Of a stretch of 64,000 bases of DNA, positions 8,042-15,303 are shown one piece after another; the stretch's first letter is position 1; each line of letters begins with the position of its first letter. The stretch comes from Acrocarpospora catenulata. Lineage in GTDB: Bacteria > Actinomycetota > Actinomycetes > Streptosporangiales > Streptosporangiaceae. The DNA lies in contig NZ_JAHCST010000052.1 in the NCBI RefSeq assembly GCF_018476525.1, forward strand, positions 1 to 64,000. Direction: 5' to 3'. A program made the translations under genes and the position numbers. The notes below the pieces were generated by a model that worked only from the letters and a program-made list of their open reading frames with translations, made no database searches and was not told the origin of the DNA.

Positions 8042-9121
8042 GTGGTCCCCACGCCCGTGGGGGTGAGCCGGCCGGTGTAGAGCTGGATGCCCTCGGTGTT
8101 GAGTGGTCCCCACGCCCGTGGGGGTGAGCCGCTTCCGCTCCTCCCTGATGTCCTTAAGGGTTTGTGGTCCCCACGCCCGTGGGGGTGAGCCGGCGAGCCA
8201 GCGGGTGGCCGTCTGCGCGAAGGCGTGGTCCCCACGCCCGTGGGGGTGAGCCGTACATGGGGCCGTTGGAGTCGGTGCCGCAGAAGTGGTCCCCACGCCC
8301 GTGGGGGTGAGCCGAGGGGATCATCCCGAAGCTTAGCCACAGCATCGTGGTCCCCACGCCCGTGGGGGTGAGCCGTAGCGTCATCTGGCCGCGAACCCAA
8401 GGGTTGAGTGGTCCCCACGCCCGTGGGGGTGAGCCGCCGGATTGGCAGGAGCACCACCGATGGAACCCGTGGTCCCCACGCCCGTGGGGGTGAGCCGCTC
8501 TACGGGGAGACCGCAGCCGCCAACCGCGCGTGGTCCCCACGCCCGTGGGGGTGAGCCGTCCGCCGAGCGGCTCGCCCCCATGCAGATGGCGTGGTCCCCA
8601 CGCCCGTGGGGGTGAGCCGGGCGTCCCGGCCGGGATCGACATCCGAGGGACGTGGTCCCCACGCCCGTGGGGGTGAGCCGTTCCGCTGCCTCTCGATCGA
8701 GAGCTTCAGCACGTGGTCCCCACGCCCGTGGGGGTGAGCCGCTCGCGCGGCGGGCGGCCGGGATCGCCGACGGGTGGTCCCCACGCCCGTGGGGGTGAGC
8801 CGGTCCGCTCGGCCGAATCCGCTGGCGAGGTGGAGTGGTCCCCACGCCCGTGGGGGTGAGCCGGCGGTGCCCGCGGGAACCCGGGTGCCGGTGGTGTGGT
8901 CCCCACGCCCGTGGGGGTGAGCCGAACTGCGCGTCGGCTGGCTTCCGGGTGCGGCCGTGGTCCCCACGCCCGTGGGGGTGAGCCGATCACTGTGGGGCTG
9001 GTGGCGCGGCTGACCAGGTGGTTCCCCACGCCCGTGAGGGTGAGCCGAACAGCAACGCCAGGCCAGGCGGGTATTGCGAGTGGTCCCCACAGGTGATCGT
9101 CTGATGGTGGGGGTGCAGCGG
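8042..9121 (+). CRISPR. CRISPR array 1 (cas-proximal), 18 repeats, GTGGT...GAGCCG type
   Basis: 29-nt repeats start at 8042, 8103, 8164, 8225, 8286, 8347, 8408, 8469, 8530, 8591, 8652, 8713, 8774, 8835, 8896, 8957, 9018 and 9080. Spacers are 32 nt (the last 33). The repeat begins GTGGT, contains the hairpin CCCCACGCCCGTGGGG and ends GAGCCG. Repeat 17 has two substitutions (GTTCC, GTGAGG). Repeat 18 keeps both arms (GTGGTCCCCAC and GTGGGGGTG) but its loop is replaced by 16 other bases (9091-9106). This terminal decay places the leader on the left. Confidence 0.98.
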
Positions 9122-9193
9122 AGAGTCCGCCGCACCTTCTACCAAGGTTCTGGGGATCGGGTGTCCCTTAGTCGGCAGGAAGGCGTTCAGCGT

Positions 9194-9433
9194 ATGGCGA
9201 GGCGGAGATGGCGGTGGGCCGGCATTGTCGCGGGTGCTCTCCTGCTGTCCGCGGTTGTTGGGTATCAGAACTGTCCCGACTGCCAGCTGGCGGGCTGCCA
9301 TTTCATCAACCCGGTGCAGCGGCACGTGCCTCTTCCGCCGGGAAACGCCGGTCCCGCCGAGGTCGTCGGTTCGGTGGGAAAGCAGCCTGCCGGCCGATCC
9401 TGGAGGATCGTGGGGTACGGCACGGGCGTGTAG
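9194..9433 (+). CDS. Small putative secreted or membrane-anchored protein
   Basis: 79-aa ORF with ATG preceded by AGGAAGG at about 10 nt. A basic N-terminus (MARRRWRW) is followed by one hydrophobic segment (about residues 9-23, AGIVAGALLLSAVVG). Then comes a short cysteine motif, NCPDCQLAGC. It resembles a signal peptide or single anchor with a tiny extracytoplasmic domain. I recognise no family. It lies between array 1 and the convergent exopolysaccharide operon, ending 19 nt from the spherulin-4 gene. It could be a chance ORF. Confidence 0.4.
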   Translation: MARRRWRWAGIVAGALLLSAVVGYQNCPDCQLAGCHFINPVQRHVPLPPGNAGPAEVVGSVGKQPAGRSWRIVGYGTGV

Positions 9434-9452
9434 TCCGAGGGCATGTCGGATC

Positions 9453-10088
9453 TCATCGGATCCGCTCGTAGTACGAGGGAAGGTCCCCCCAGGGGTTCGG
9501 CTGCCGGAACGTGGTGAGGAACCCCGTTCCCGCCAGCCGAGAGGCCGTGCGTTCGACGAAGCGACGAGCCCAGGCGGGTACCTCGTGCACCAGGTGGCAG
9601 AAGCTCGCTGGATTCCGGGCCCACGACGGCGGCCGTACGGAACGGTAGGAGGTCCAGGGCCCCTCGAAGGTCACCAGTAGATCTCCGAGGGAGGTGTAGT
9701 CGGGGTCGGGGTAGACGCCGGGGTTGAGGATCAGCCGGCCCTGTGGGCGTAACGCGGTGGTGGCGACTCGATAGTGCGATAAACGGTCGCCCCCGGAGGA
9801 GACCTGGTCGAGGAAGGTGCCGGAGGTGCCGTACCAGGAGCGGTAGCGCAATGCGTCCGCCACCAGTTCACGGACGGGGCGAGCGCCGTACGCGGTGTCG
9901 ATGTAGCCCAGGACCTCGACACCGGCGGCGTGCAAGGGCTTGAGGACGTGGGCGAAGTCGGGGTCGCGGGTGGTGCCGGGGCCGCCCGCGATGTTGAGGA
10001 TGATCGTGGAGGGTGGGCGGGCGGCCAGGCGGCGCCAGGCGGATTCCTGGGCGACGGGGTGGAAGTAGGCGGGGACGAGGGTGTTCAT
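9453..10088 (-). CDS. Spherulation-specific family 4 (Sph3/GH135-like) protein
   Basis: Member of the spherulin-4 family, whose characterised fungal member Sph3 is an endo-glycosidase acting on galactosaminogalactan during its synthesis. The 211-aa protein opens VPAYFHPVAQESAWRRL and has GYIDTAYGARP, SGTFLDQVSSGGD and VTFEGPW, the expected TIM-barrel strand ends. Fungal Sph3 has an Asp-Glu pair at the FLD position; here it reads Asp94-Gln95, while Glu142 in TFEGPW is kept. No signal peptide is visible, so it may act in the cytoplasm. The start ATG overlaps the stop of the upstream SDR gene. Last gene of the seven-gene operon. Confidence 0.85.
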   Translation of the reverse strand: MNTLVPAYFHPVAQESAWRRLAARPPSTIILNIAGGPGTTRDPDFAHVLKPLHAAGVEVLGYIDTAYGARPVRELVADALRYRSWYGTSGTFLDQVSSGGDRLSHYRVATTALRPQGRLILNPGVYPDPDYTSLGDLLVTFEGPWTSYRSVRPPSWARNPASFCHLVHEVPAWARRFVERTASRLAGTGFLTTFRQPNPWGDLPSYYERIR

Positions 10089-10957
10089 CAGGTCTGCCAG
10101 GCGTCGGCGAGGGTGGTGCGGAGGGGGATGGCCGGGCGCCAGGGCAGTGCCTGGGTGATGGCGGTGATGTCGGCGCAGGACCAAGGGAGGGTGGAGCCGC
10201 CTGCGGACGGGGTGGAGAGGACTCGGCCGGGCCATGCGGCCACCGAGATCATCGTGTCCACCAGTTCCTGTACGGGGACCGCGCGCCCGGTGCCCAGATT
10301 GAGCACCGGGGGCAGCGGACCGCGAGCCAGGGCGGCGGCCACGATGGCGGCCGCCGCGTCCCGGACGTCGATGAAGTCGCGTACGTCGGTGGTGACGCCG
10401 AGCAGGACCTCGTCGCCCGCGCGTAGCCCGGCGATCAGCCGCCCGGTGAGGCTGCCACCCGAAGCCCCGGGCCCTACCGGATTGAAGAGCCGGAGCACCA
10501 CGGCATCCAGCCCGTCCAGGGCCGCCGCGCGGACCAGTGCGGTCCCGGCCAGCTTGGTCAGGCCATACTCGCCGAGCGGGCGGCACTCAGCGTCCTCCCG
10601 CACCGGTACGGCATGCGCCCCGTACTCGGCGGCCGACCCCACATGCACCAGACGGGCGTCCGGCACCACATCGGCCATGGCCCGCAGCAGCCGCGCGGGA
10701 GCGGTGACGTTCCCCGCCACCAGCGCGGCCGACTCCCCGTGCACCACCCCGGCGCAGTTGACCACCACCGACGGCTCCGCCTCCGCGAGCACCCGGCAGA
10801 GCGCGTCGTACGGCCCTGCGGCCAGGTCGACCACCCGGCAATGCGTGAGCTCCCGGCGCCGGGTGAGGATCAACTCCACCCCCGGCGCCCCCGCCAGCAG
10901 CTCGGCCACATGCCGTCCCACGAACCCGGACGCACCGGTCAGCAGCACCCGCGTCAT
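10088..10957 (-). CDS. NAD(P)-dependent NDP-sugar epimerase/4-ketoreductase (SDR)
   Basis: 289-aa extended SDR. The N-terminus LLTGASGFVGRHVAELL is the Rossmann TGxxGxxG motif, and YGLTKLAG is the catalytic YxxxK. DVRDFIDVRDAAAAI and the LNLGTGRAVPVQELV block are typical of GDP-4-keto-6-deoxymannose reductases and NDP-sugar epimerases. It lies directly downstream of a nucleotidyltransferase and a dehydratase-type SDR, so it may complete an NDP-6-deoxyhexose. A UDP-hexose 4-epimerase role, as in galactosaminogalactan synthesis, cannot be excluded. Its stop overlaps the spherulin-4 start. Confidence 0.85.
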   Translation of the reverse strand: MTRVLLTGASGFVGRHVAELLAGAPGVELILTRRRELTHCRVVDLAAGPYDALCRVLAEAEPSVVVNCAGVVHGESAALVAGNVTAPARLLRAMADVVPDARLVHVGSAAEYGAHAVPVREDAECRPLGEYGLTKLAGTALVRAAALDGLDAVVLRLFNPVGPGASGGSLTGRLIAGLRAGDEVLLGVTTDVRDFIDVRDAAAAIVAAALARGPLPPVLNLGTGRAVPVQELVDTMISVAAWPGRVLSTPSAGGSTLPWSCADITAITQALPWRPAIPLRTTLADAWQT

Positions 10958-11671
10958 TCACGCCCCTCGCAGCAGAGCCGGCCGGAGTACGTCGAACTCG
11001 GCGTTGGCCCGGTCGTAGTCGTCGGGCCGTCCGATGTCCAGCCAGTGCCCGTCGAAGTCGTACTGCGCGGGATGGCGGCCCTTGCGGAGCAGGTCCAGCA
11101 CGAGTTCGTCGAAGCCGAGCGGCAACCCGGGCGAGTAGCCGTACAGGCACTGCTTGGAGAGGGCGTAGACGCCCATGCTGACCCGGTAGTCGATGGTCGG
11201 CTTCTCGGTGAACTCGACGATGCGGCCGTCGGCGGCGGTCAGGACGCCGAAGTCGATTTTGACCTCGCGGCGGTAGGTGGCGATGGTGAGCGGCGCCCGG
11301 CCCCGGATGTGGCCGCGGAGCAGGTCGCCGAAGTCGAGGTCGGTGAGGATGTCGCCGTTCATCACCAGGAACTGGGCGGGCAGGGTGTCGAGCATGGTGA
11401 GGAGCGGGCCCATGGTGCCGAGCGGGGCGGTTTCCAGGGCGTAGTCCACGCGCAGGCCCCACTGCGCGCCGTCGCCGACGTACGCCCGGATGAGATGCCC
11501 GAGATGTCCGATGGCCAGCGTGGCGGAGGTGAAGCCGCGTTCGGCGAGCTGGCGCATGATGATCTCCAGGATGGAGTACTGCTCGCCGATCGGCACCAGC
11601 GGCTTGGGCAGCGTGGTGGTGTACGGGCGGAGGCGGACCCCTTTGCCCCCGGCCAGGATCACTGCGTGCAC
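10958..11671 (-). CDS. Sugar-1-phosphate nucleotidyltransferase
   Basis: 237-aa NTP_transferase fold: VILAGGKGVRLRPYT followed by LPKPLVPIG is the nucleotide-binding signature, MNGDILTDLDF carries the metal-binding Asp, and EFTEKP and GHWLDIGRPDDYDRA are conserved blocks. It activates a sugar 1-phosphate, similar to mannose-1-phosphate guanylyltransferases or glucose-1-phosphate transferases; the nucleotide cannot be told by eye. The GTG at 11671 is chosen because GAGGACGG precedes it and the upstream gene ends 11 nt away. An in-frame extension into that gene is ignored. Confidence 0.88.
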   Translation of the reverse strand: MHAVILAGGKGVRLRPYTTTLPKPLVPIGEQYSILEIIMRQLAERGFTSATLAIGHLGHLIRAYVGDGAQWGLRVDYALETAPLGTMGPLLTMLDTLPAQFLVMNGDILTDLDFGDLLRGHIRGRAPLTIATYRREVKIDFGVLTAADGRIVEFTEKPTIDYRVSMGVYALSKQCLYGYSPGLPLGFDELVLDLLRKGRHPAQYDFDGHWLDIGRPDDYDRANAEFDVLRPALLRGA

Positions 11672-11682
11672 GGAATCCGTCC

Positions 11683-12660
11683 TCACACGTGGTAGATGGT
11701 CGTCTTGTAACGGTCCAAGTTCTCCGGGAACCAGGCCGCGCACGCCTTCAGCCCGTCCTCAAGCGTGTGCGCGGGCGCCCAGCCGCGTTCCCGGAGTTTG
11801 GTGCTGTCGCAGACCAGGCGCATCACCTCCGAGTCGGCGGGGCGGAGCCGTTCGGCCTTGCAGGTGAACTCCACCTCGGCGCCCATGATCTCGGCGATCT
11901 TCGAGGCCAGCTCGCCGACGGAGATCTCGACTCCGGTCCCGGCGTTGAACAGTTCCCCTTCCACGCCTTGGGCGGTGCCCAGGTGGGCGAAGGCGGCGGC
12001 GGTGTCCTTGACGTACAGGAAGTCGCGAGTGGGGGTGAGCGCGCCGAGCTGGACCGAGCGTGCCCCGGCGGCGATCTGGCTGATGATCGTGGGGATCACG
12101 GCGCGGGCCGACTGGCGGGGGCCGAAGGTGTTGAACGGGCGGAGGGTGACGGCGGGCAACCCGAAGCTGAGGTGGTAGCTCTCCACCAGTTTGTCGGCGC
12201 CCAGCTTGGAGGCCGCGTACGGCGACTGCGCCTGCAACGGGTGCGATTCAGTGATCGGCACCGACAGGGCGGTCCCGTACGTCTCGCTGGTCGAGGTGTG
12301 GACGAGCCGCCCGACCGCGGCCTCCCGTACGGCCTCCAGCACGTTGAGCGTGCCCAGCACGTTGGTCTCCAGGTACGACCGGGGAGCCAGGTAGGAGTAC
12401 GGGATGGCGATCAGCGCCGCCAGGTGGTAGACGACGTCGGCCCCGGCCACCAGCTTCCGTACGCTCGCCGGGTCGCGCACGTCCCCCGGCACCACCTCGA
12501 CGCCGGCCATCACCTCCGCCGGCAGCGTGTCCAGCCACCCCCAGGACCCGAAGGAGTTGTACTGGGCCATCGCCCGGACCCGATACCCCCGCTCGACCAG
12601 CAGTTCGACCAGGTGGGAGCCGATGAACCCATCGGCCCCCGTCACAGCATGCGTTATCAC
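11683..12660 (-). CDS. NDP-sugar 4,6-dehydratase-type SDR (LegB-like)
   Basis: 325-aa extended SDR with VTGADGFIGSHLVELL (Rossmann motif), HTSTSETYGTA, PYAASKLGADKL (YxxxK) and RPFNTFGPRQSARAVIP. The YNSFGSWGWLDTLP segment after the second beta-strand is characteristic of the LegB/GDP-mannose-dehydratase-like group, which makes 4-keto-6-deoxy sugars. The GTG at 12660 has GAGAGGAC just upstream; the open frame upstream runs into the membrane-protein gene and is not used. Its position next to a nucleotidyltransferase supports NDP-sugar supply for the polymer. Confidence 0.85.
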   Translation of the reverse strand: MITHAVTGADGFIGSHLVELLVERGYRVRAMAQYNSFGSWGWLDTLPAEVMAGVEVVPGDVRDPASVRKLVAGADVVYHLAALIAIPYSYLAPRSYLETNVLGTLNVLEAVREAAVGRLVHTSTSETYGTALSVPITESHPLQAQSPYAASKLGADKLVESYHLSFGLPAVTLRPFNTFGPRQSARAVIPTIISQIAAGARSVQLGALTPTRDFLYVKDTAAAFAHLGTAQGVEGELFNAGTGVEISVGELASKIAEIMGAEVEFTCKAERLRPADSEVMRLVCDSTKLRERGWAPAHTLEDGLKACAAWFPENLDRYKTTIYHV

Positions 12661-12679
12661 GAGATGTCCTCTCTTCTTC

Positions 12680-13918
12680 TTATTGATGGAGTGAAGGGCG
12701 AGCAACCGAGCTCCACGCGACGGCCACGACCCCGACCAGCAGCCCCAGATCCACGCCGAGCTGGAGACGGGGCAGGTGCACCCGTACCGCCAGCGCGGCG
12801 GCGAACAGCACGAGCACCGGCCGGTTGATCCCGAAGGACTGGAGGACGAGCGCCACCAGCACCGCCCCGCCGAGCGCGAGGTTGCCCACCGGCGCCAGGG
12901 TCCCGGACACCCAGACGACCAGCGCGGTGAGCAGGGCCAGCACCCCCAGGTACCGCCCGAGCGCCGCCACCAGCGCGACCCGGACCCCACGGGCGAACCG
13001 CCGAGCCGTCTCGGTACGGCGCAGCAGCAGGTGACCGCCCCGCCGGAACCGGTACACCGCCCACTCGGCGGCCCCCATGCTCAACGAGAGCGGCACCATC
13101 ACCAGCGCGCCGTCCTCCAGCGGGGCTCCGGCGGCCAGCAACCCCCCGCAGAGCGCCCCGAACAAAGCCGGAGCAACCGCCCCCGACAGGGGCAGCCGCC
13201 CGGGACGGGCCTTGGTCCTGCTCACCCACTCGGCCAGCACCAGCGCCTCAAGCACGGTCAGTGCCCCCGCCGCCCAGACCGCCCACACATGCGGCCAGCC
13301 CACGGCCAGGTACACCACGCTGAGCACACATCCGGGAACGAGCGCCGCCAGCAGCACCAGCTCCCCGCCCGCGACCAGGATCGCCCCAGCCGCCAGCAGG
13401 TAGACCACCTGCCCGGTCGCCAGCAGGACCGCCGCCAGGCTCGCGCCGGTCGCCCAGCCCGTCGCGGCGACCACCGGGACCAGCACCGCCAGCCCGATCC
13501 GCAGCCCGCGCCGCGCCACCGCCAGCCCCTCGTCCCGGTTCCCGTGCCCGATCGCGACGTACGCCAGGTACGCCGCCCCCTGCCCGTACGCCCAGGCCAG
13601 CAGCAACGAGACGAGTAGCACCAGGGTGGAGCCGGTGACCGCCTGGGCGGCGGTGACGTAACACAACCCCGGCAGCCCGAAGAGCACGCCGCGCACCGCA
13701 TGCCGTACCGGATCGCCCGCCCAGGGATCGGGCAACGGCTCGGCCGGTTCGACCGGGCGGCGCGGCACGGTCCGGTAGAGCGCCTCGGCGTAGGCGAACA
13801 CGTCCGGGTGCCCGTGGCTCGCGGCCCCCTCGTCGTTCAGGCCGTCGAACTCCAGCCCGGCCGCGATTTCCAGAGGATCGACGGCGTTGGCGCACAGCTC
13901 GGTGAGTTGGTCGTTCAC
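12680..13918 (-). CDS. Polytopic membrane protein of the exopolysaccharide operon (possible PelG-like exporter)
   Basis: 412 aa. A soluble N-terminus of about 60 residues is followed by roughly ten to twelve hydrophobic segments spaced in pairs, with short basic loops such as RFRRGGHLLLRRTETARRF. I do not recognise a definite family. Size, topology and its place directly after a PelF-like transferase fit PelG, the MOP-superfamily membrane protein that works with PelF in Pel polymer synthesis and transport, but no PelG motif could be confirmed by eye. GTG start overlaps the glycosyltransferase stop (GTGA), so the two are translationally coupled. Confidence 0.7.
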   Translation of the reverse strand: MNDQLTELCANAVDPLEIAAGLEFDGLNDEGAASHGHPDVFAYAEALYRTVPRRPVEPAEPLPDPWAGDPVRHAVRGVLFGLPGLCYVTAAQAVTGSTLVLLVSLLLAWAYGQGAAYLAYVAIGHGNRDEGLAVARRGLRIGLAVLVPVVAATGWATGASLAAVLLATGQVVYLLAAGAILVAGGELVLLAALVPGCVLSVVYLAVGWPHVWAVWAAGALTVLEALVLAEWVSRTKARPGRLPLSGAVAPALFGALCGGLLAAGAPLEDGALVMVPLSLSMGAAEWAVYRFRRGGHLLLRRTETARRFARGVRVALVAALGRYLGVLALLTALVVWVSGTLAPVGNLALGGAVLVALVLQSFGINRPVLVLFAAALAVRVHLPRLQLGVDLGLLVGVVAVAWSSVARPSLHQ

Positions 13919-15297
13919 GCCGTCACCACCCGGGGGTAGAGGGTGCGGAAGCTGTCCACGGCCTTGTCCACGGTGAACAGCCCGAGCGCCCGCTCCCGCG
14001 CCTGCGCGCCCAGCCGGGAGCGGAGCGCGCCGTCCTTGAGCAGGGTCAGGCAGGCCGCCGCCATCGCCCCGGGATCCCGCGGCGGCACCACCAGCCCGGT
14101 CCCCGCGACGGCCTCCCGTACCCCGCCGACGTCGGTGGCCACGGTCGCCCGCCCGGTCGCCATCGCCTCGATCAGCGTGTACGGAAACCCCTCCGAGATG
14201 CTCGACAACACGACCACATGCCCGGCCGTGTAGGCGTCCCGGATGTCGTCCACCCGTCCTTCGAAGCTGATCGGCAATCCCCCGGCCAGCTCCCTGCACC
14301 CCGCCAGGTACGCCTCCCGCCCCGCCGGTGTCCCCCCGAAGATCCGCAACCGGGCCTCGGGCAACTCTTCGTGCACCTGCCCGAAGGCCCGGATCAACGT
14401 CTCCAGATCCTTGATCGGATCGATCCGCCCGGCCCAGCTGAGCGTCGGCACCTCCGGCTCCCCCTCAGCCGGGGCGAACTGCCCGGGATCGACCCCGTTG
14501 TACACGGTCAGCAACCGCCCCGGATCGGCCCCGCAGCGCACCTCCCACCGGATGTTGTACTTGTTCCCCGGCGTGATCAGACTCGCCTCCAGGTACGCCG
14601 CCGAGCAGAGCATCCGCAGGAAACTCAGCAGCACCGCCTTCACCGGCCACCGGTACGGCGAGCGCCGCAATCCCAGATACCGCTCCCGCAGGTAGACCCC
14701 GTGCTCGGTGAGCACGAACGGCGTGCCCTCGATCCACTTGGCGGCCAGCGCCGGCAGCACCGCCAGCCCGTTGGCCACCACGTGGGTCACCTCCGCCCCG
14801 GTCGCCGGGAAGCGCAGCGGCCGGAGCGAGTGTTCGATCAGATCCACCGCCGTGACCGCGTCGTGCACGGTCGGCACCACGCCGATCGCCGCGTACTCCT
14901 CCCGCCGGGCCGCCCACACCTCCAGCAGGCAGCGCACCGCGGTGTCCCCGCAGAGCGGCGCGCCCAGGCGGAGCAGCTCGCGCAGCACCCCGGCGAACCG
15001 GGCCGCCGACCCCTGCCAGGGGTCCAGCATCAGGTCGAGCATCTCGCGGAACAGCTCCTCGAAACGGCGGCGGGCACGGCCCCGGGGCGGGCGGCCCGGT
15101 TGGGCGCCCCAGAGCGGGATGGGGGTGACGGTGGCGTTGGCGGGCAGGTCCCAGGCGAGCGATTCCCGGCCGGTGCCGACGATGGCGCGCAGGTCGAACC
15201 GGTACTCGGGCATGCCCCGGACCAGCTGGTCGCACCAGACGCTGACTCCGCCGTGGTGGTGCGGGTAGGTGCCCTCCGTCACCATGGTGACGCGCAT
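13915..15297 (-). CDS. PelF-like GT4 glycosyltransferase
   Basis: 460-aa glycosyltransferase predicted to polymerise the exopolysaccharide. The N-terminus VTMVTEGTYPHHHGGVSVW followed by CDQLVRGMPEYRFDL is characteristic of PelF-type enzymes with a DUF3492 N-terminal domain. The C-terminal GT4 half has SWAGRIDPIKDLETLIRAF, IFGGTP and the catalytic EX7E motif in SEGFPYTLIEA. PelF proteins are cytoplasmic and use UDP-hexosamines; the donor here is unknown. Start ATG lies six nt after the deacetylase stop, with no clear ribosome site, implying coupling. Confidence 0.88.
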   Translation of the reverse strand: MRVTMVTEGTYPHHHGGVSVWCDQLVRGMPEYRFDLRAIVGTGRESLAWDLPANATVTPIPLWGAQPGRPPRGRARRRFEELFREMLDLMLDPWQGSAARFAGVLRELLRLGAPLCGDTAVRCLLEVWAARREEYAAIGVVPTVHDAVTAVDLIEHSLRPLRFPATGAEVTHVVANGLAVLPALAAKWIEGTPFVLTEHGVYLRERYLGLRRSPYRWPVKAVLLSFLRMLCSAAYLEASLITPGNKYNIRWEVRCGADPGRLLTVYNGVDPGQFAPAEGEPEVPTLSWAGRIDPIKDLETLIRAFGQVHEELPEARLRIFGGTPAGREAYLAGCRELAGGLPISFEGRVDDIRDAYTAGHVVVLSSISEGFPYTLIEAMATGRATVATDVGGVREAVAGTGLVVPPRDPGAMAAACLTLLKDGALRSRLGAQARERALGLFTVDKAVDSFRTLYPRVVTA

Positions 15298-15303
15298 GGG
15301 GGG

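Noticed and set aside
8014-9325. Overlapping minus- and plus-strand open frames with repeated SPPRAWG, HPHGRGD or LTPTGVGTT units across array 1
   Set aside because: They are translations of the 29-nt CRISPR repeat with 32-nt spacers, not repeat proteins; the period is constant and several frames are open at once.
10089-10586. N-terminal extension of the spherulin-4 protein
   Set aside because: Low-complexity Arg/Pro/Gly translation of the overlapping SDR gene; the ATG at 10088 overlaps the SDR stop in the usual operon manner.
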